The position numbers and the translations under genes are program-made. Positions 6,369 through 8,710 of a stretch of 8,710 nt of DNA are shown piece after piece. Under the pieces are notes generated by a model that was not told the DNA's origin, did no database searches, and was given only the letters and a program-made list of their open reading frames with translations. Each line of letters starts with the position of its first letter. The stretch's first letter is position 1. Source of the stretch: Spirochaeta sp. (GTDB lineage: Bacteria > Spirochaetota > Spirochaetia > Spirochaetales_E > Spirochaetaceae_B); assembly GCA_030590585.1 (NCBI GenBank), contig JAUUYD010000071.1, positions 1 to 8,710 of the forward strand. The letters are read 5' to 3'.

Positions 6369-7678
6369 GTACTCTGAACGGGGCTGATAGCGCCGCAAGG
6401 CTGGTATCCCTGGAAGTGAAACTGGCCGCCGATAAGGCCGCCGGGTTCACTTCCGAAACGACCGGAGAAGTGAACAATCACATTCATTCGGTATATTCTT
6501 TCAGCCCGTATACCCCCGCCGAGGCTGCATACGGGGCCTGGAAGTCCGGGCTGGATGCGGCGGGAATTATCGACCATGAATCGGTCTCCGGCTGTGATGA
6601 AATGCTGGAAGCCGGTAAGCGTATCGGCCTGCCGATTACAAGCGGATGCGAGCTTCGTGTGGATACCGCCGGAACTGCTCTTGAAGGCCGGAAGATCAAC
6701 AATCCTGACTCTCTGGGCCTGCTCTACATGGTGTTTCATGGTATTCCTCATCAGAACCGTTATCTGGTGGATGACTTTCTCAAACCTATCCGGGAATCCC
6801 GGAACAAGCGTATGAGGGAACAGGTTTCCACCTTGAACGGGATTCTGAATATAGCCGATCTGCCGGAACTGAATTTTGATGCCGATGTGGTTTCGATTTC
6901 CAAGAGCACGGAAGGCGGCAGTATCACCGAGAGACACATCCTTTTTGCTCTGGCGAAGAAGATGGAAGATCGATATGGAAGGGGTGAAGTACTGCTTTCA
7001 GTTCTGAAATCTTCCCTGGATCTGAGTGTTCCTCCCACAATTATAGAACGTCTTTCCGATCCGGATAATCCTCATTTTCTCTACGATCTTCTGGGGCTTT
7101 TTAAAGGATCTCTGGTACCTCAGTTTTTCAGGCAGCCGGATAAGGCTGAATGCCCTCCGATAAAAGAAGCTACGGCTCTGGCCGACAGGGTAGGGGCCAT
7201 CCCCTGCTATCCCTATCTCGGGGATGTCGGTGAGTCTCCCACCGGGGATAAAAAAGCCGAAGCGTTTGAAGACTCCTGGCTGGATGAACTTTTTGAGGTT
7301 CTTCCGGAACTCGGTTTCCGGGCGGTTACCTATATGCCCCCCCGGAATACAAAGGAACAGCTGGCCAGGGTGATGGCCAAATGTGCCGATAAGAATCTGA
7401 TGGAAATCAGCGGGGTTGATATCAATTCCTCCCGGCAGAGTTCCCGCTGCCATGAGGTGAACCTGCCTGAGTTCGCCCATCTGAACGACCGCACCTGGGC
7501 ATTGATTGCCCATGAACATCTGGCTTCTCGGGGCGGACCGGGTCTATTTGACCCCGCTTCTCCCATGGCCGATGCTTCTCTTGATATTCGCCTGGACGTG
7601 TACGCCCGGATGGGCCGGCGGATGGATGCTTCTCATCCTGAAACCATTATCGATGCAGCCCGCAAGGAGGGCTTATGA
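6365..7678 (+). CDS. PHP-domain protein, putative metal-dependent hydrolase
   Basis: PHP proteins are mostly metal-dependent phosphoesterases. This 437-residue member begins at a GTG overlapping the E1 stop (GTGA), with a weak GGGGTGG (6356-6362) ahead; no closer ATG exists before the conserved region. Visible ligand motifs are HIH (39-41), IIDH (D70, H71), GCE (E96) and FHG (H125), the usual N-terminal half of the site. The C-terminal part (about 315-355) runs [16 protein letters not shown] and then SGVDINSS, resembling the end of TrpH-like PHP domains. Where such proteins usually have AHP and GSDxH, this one has CYP (281-283) and GVDIN (350-354). A later HEH (383-385) might substitute. About 150 residues (130-280) of mainly helical, unrecognised sequence are inserted in the middle. 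Coupling to E1 and the SDR implies a step in the same pathway; the substrate cannot be named. Confidence 0.75.
   Translation: MSTLNGADSAARLVSLEVKLAADKAAGFTSETTGEVNNHIHSVYSFSPYTPAEAAYGAWKSGLDAAGIIDHESVSGCDEMLEAGKRIGLPITSGCELRVDTAGTALEGRKINNPDSLGLLYMVFHGIPHQNRYLVDDFLKPIRESRNKRMREQVSTLNGILNIADLPELNFDADVVSISKSTEGGSITERHILFALAKKMEDRYGRGEVLLSVLKSSLDLSVPPTIIERLSDPDNPHFLYDLLGLFKGSLVPQFFRQPDKAECPPIKEATALADRVGAIPCYPYLGDVGESPTGDKKAEAFEDSWLDELFEVLPELGFRAVTYMPPRNTKEQLARVMAKCADKNLMEISGVDINSSRQSSRCHEVNLPEFAHLNDRTWALIAHEHLASRGGPGLFDPASPMADASLDIRLDVYARMGRRMDASHPETIIDAARKEGL
7666..7670 (+). promoter_or_regulatory. Ribosome binding site of the SDR gene
   Basis: GGAGG (within AAGGAGG, 7664-7670) lies inside the 3' end of the PHP gene, four bases before the ATG at 7675. 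That ATG overlaps the PHP stop as ATGA. This fixes the start of the last gene and supports translational coupling. Confidence 0.7.
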
Positions 7679-8710
7679 ATAAAATTGCATTCACACCGAT
7701 ACTCCGGGCTGCCTATATGGAAGCCCTGGGCGGGCCGGTGATTCTACTCTCCGATGCTGATAATTTTTCGGATCTGATCGAATTGAAAATTGACCTCAAG
7801 GCTACGGATTCACCCGAGGTTTATGATGCAGCTGCGAGAACTGCCGAGGCGGAAGCTGCACGGAAAATCTCTGAGGCCCTGGCTGCTCTGAAAGCTGACG
7901 ACGGTTCTCTGCCCGCGGCTCTGCGGGTTCCCGGTTTCGGCAACTTTTTTGCCGGTGCCGACTGGGCCGCCGCCGATGGCGCCCGAAAAGGCAAGGCGGA
8001 GCGCCTTTCCCCCTTTCCACCAGCCGGCAGGGGAGACGCGGCAAAAGGCCGCATTGCCCTTGTAACAGGCGGCGCCCAGGGATTCGGTGCTGAAATCGCC
8101 CGGGGCCTGGTTGGAGCTGGCGCCTTTGTGATTGTGGCAGATATCAACGCCGAGGGCGCAGAGGCCTTTGCCGATGAACTCAATGGCGGGGGTGTGAAAC
8201 GCGCCTCTTCGGCAGCCGTTGATGTTTCCAATGAGGATTCGGTGAAAGCCATGGCCGATGCCATTGTCGCCGAAGTCGGGGGCCTGGATCTTCTGGTGAG
8301 CAACGCCGGTGTCCTGAGAGCCGGATCGGTTCTGGAACTCTCGGCATCGGACTTCGAGTTTGTCACAAAGATCAATTACTCAGCCTTCTTTCTGGTGGTA
8401 AAGCAAAGCTCACCGATTATGATACGTCAGAGGCTGGCGGCACCATCATTCACCTCGGATATCATACAGATCAATTCCAAAAGCGGTCTGGAAGGTTCCA
8501 ATAAAAACGGAGCCTATGCCGGAGGCAAATTCGGCGGAATCGGCCTGGTGCAGAGCTTCGCCATGGAACTTGTGGAGTACGGAATCAAGGTGAATGCCAT
8601 CTGTCCGGGGAATTTCTTTGACGGACCTCTCTGGTCGGATCCCGATCGCGGACTCTTTGTTCAATATTTGAACACAGGGAAGGTTCCCGATGCAAAGAGC
8701 ATCGCGGATG
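7675..8710 (+). CDS. SrlD-like short-chain dehydrogenase with N-terminal extension (3' end cut by window)
   Basis: NAD(P)-dependent oxidoreductase; 345 codons are present and no stop is reached. The Rossmann domain starts near residue 127: TGGAQGFG (131-138), D156 at the end of beta-2 (favouring NAD), SNAG (209-212), and the catalytic tetrad N234, S268, Y281, K285, with the Tyr/Lys as YAGGK. INSKSG before the active Tyr, and KFGGIGL after it, closely resemble sorbitol-6-phosphate 2-dehydrogenase (SrlD), so a polyol or sugar phosphate substrate is a fair inference. Ordinary SDRs lack the roughly 125 residues in front. These are Ala- and Glu-rich (about 48-75), then VPGFGNFFAGAD (85-96), which resembles the end of the aldolase part of bifunctional rhamnulose-phosphate aldolase/dehydrogenase proteins, then a charged Pro/Gly linker (101-124). 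No catalytic aldolase site is visible. ATG overlaps the PHP stop by four bases. Confidence 0.88.
   Translation, partial: MNKIAFTPILRAAYMEALGGPVILLSDADNFSDLIELKIDLKATDSPEVYDAAARTAEAEAARKISEALAALKADDGSLPAALRVPGFGNFFAGADWAAADGARKGKAERLSPFPPAGRGDAAKGRIALVTGGAQGFGAEIARGLVGAGAFVIVADINAEGAEAFADELNGGGVKRASSAAVDVSNEDSVKAMADAIVAEVGGLDLLVSNAGVLRAGSVLELSASDFEFVTKINYSAFFLVVKQSSPIMIRQRLAAPSFTSDIIQINSKSGLEGSNKNGAYAGGKFGGIGLVQSFAMELVEYGIKVNAICPGNFFDGPLWSDPDRGLFVQYLNTGKVPDAKSIAD

Noticed and set aside
7975..8045. Inserted repeat within the SDR linker
   Set aside because: The linker is rich in charged, Pro and Gly codons and looks different from its surroundings, but no duplicated or palindromic boundary could be found to support an insertion.
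7821..8375. Minus-strand open frame (184 codons) opposite the SDR gene
   Set aside because: Its product is Ala/Ser/Pro-rich low-complexity sequence mirroring the SDR codons, while the plus strand carries the full SDR motif set.

Overview
This is a six-gene, single-strand (+) bacterial catabolic operon. It reads: DeoR-family regulator (215-973), E2 acyltransferase of a 2-oxo acid dehydrogenase complex (985-2364), dihydrolipoyl dehydrogenase E3 (2373-3716), E1 alpha and beta fused into one 818-residue thiamine-diphosphate protein (3912-6368), a PHP-domain protein (6365-7678), and a short-chain dehydrogenase that runs off the right edge (7675-8710). Base composition is moderately GC-rich and codon use looks uniform. 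The host cannot be named from sequence alone. The fused E1 next to a sorbitol-6-phosphate-dehydrogenase-like SDR, and the CTCTGCC-type intergenic palindromes, seem compatible with an anaerobic spirochaete or clostridial-type bacterium, but that is a weak inference.

Layout. Bases 1-202 carry no gene. They hold an 88-bp nested palindrome, a 10-bp palindrome that could be an operator, and a good sigma70-like promoter (TTGAAC, 17 bp, TATAGT) for the regulator. The regulator, E2 and E3 follow with gaps of 11 and 8 bases. A 195-base gap then separates E3 from E1. It contains a G-rich 7-bp tandem repeat able to form a G-quadruplex, two hairpins and an A-rich leader ending in a strong ribosome binding site. 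E1, the PHP gene and the SDR gene are joined by 4-base stop/start overlaps (GTGA, ATGA), so they are probably translationally coupled.

How the genes may work together. E1, E2 and E3 together supply every catalytic part of a lipoate-dependent complex that converts a 2-oxo acid (or an acyloin such as acetoin) plus CoA and NAD+ to acyl-CoA and NADH. The DeoR-type regulator usually senses a phosphorylated sugar, and the SDR resembles SrlD (sorbitol-6-phosphate 2-dehydrogenase). The simplest reading is therefore a pathway that oxidises a polyol or sugar (phosphate), processes it through the PHP protein, and feeds a carbonyl fragment to a dedicated dehydrogenase complex. The substrate is not evident from the sequence.

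Most unusual points: E1 is fused and carries extra insertions and a GDA in place of GDG. E2 has a second, shortened E3-binding motif and a 9-bp repeat tract. The PHP protein keeps its N-terminal metal ligands but appears to lose two later ones. The SDR has a 125-residue N-terminal extension that ends in what looks like the tail of an aldolase domain.
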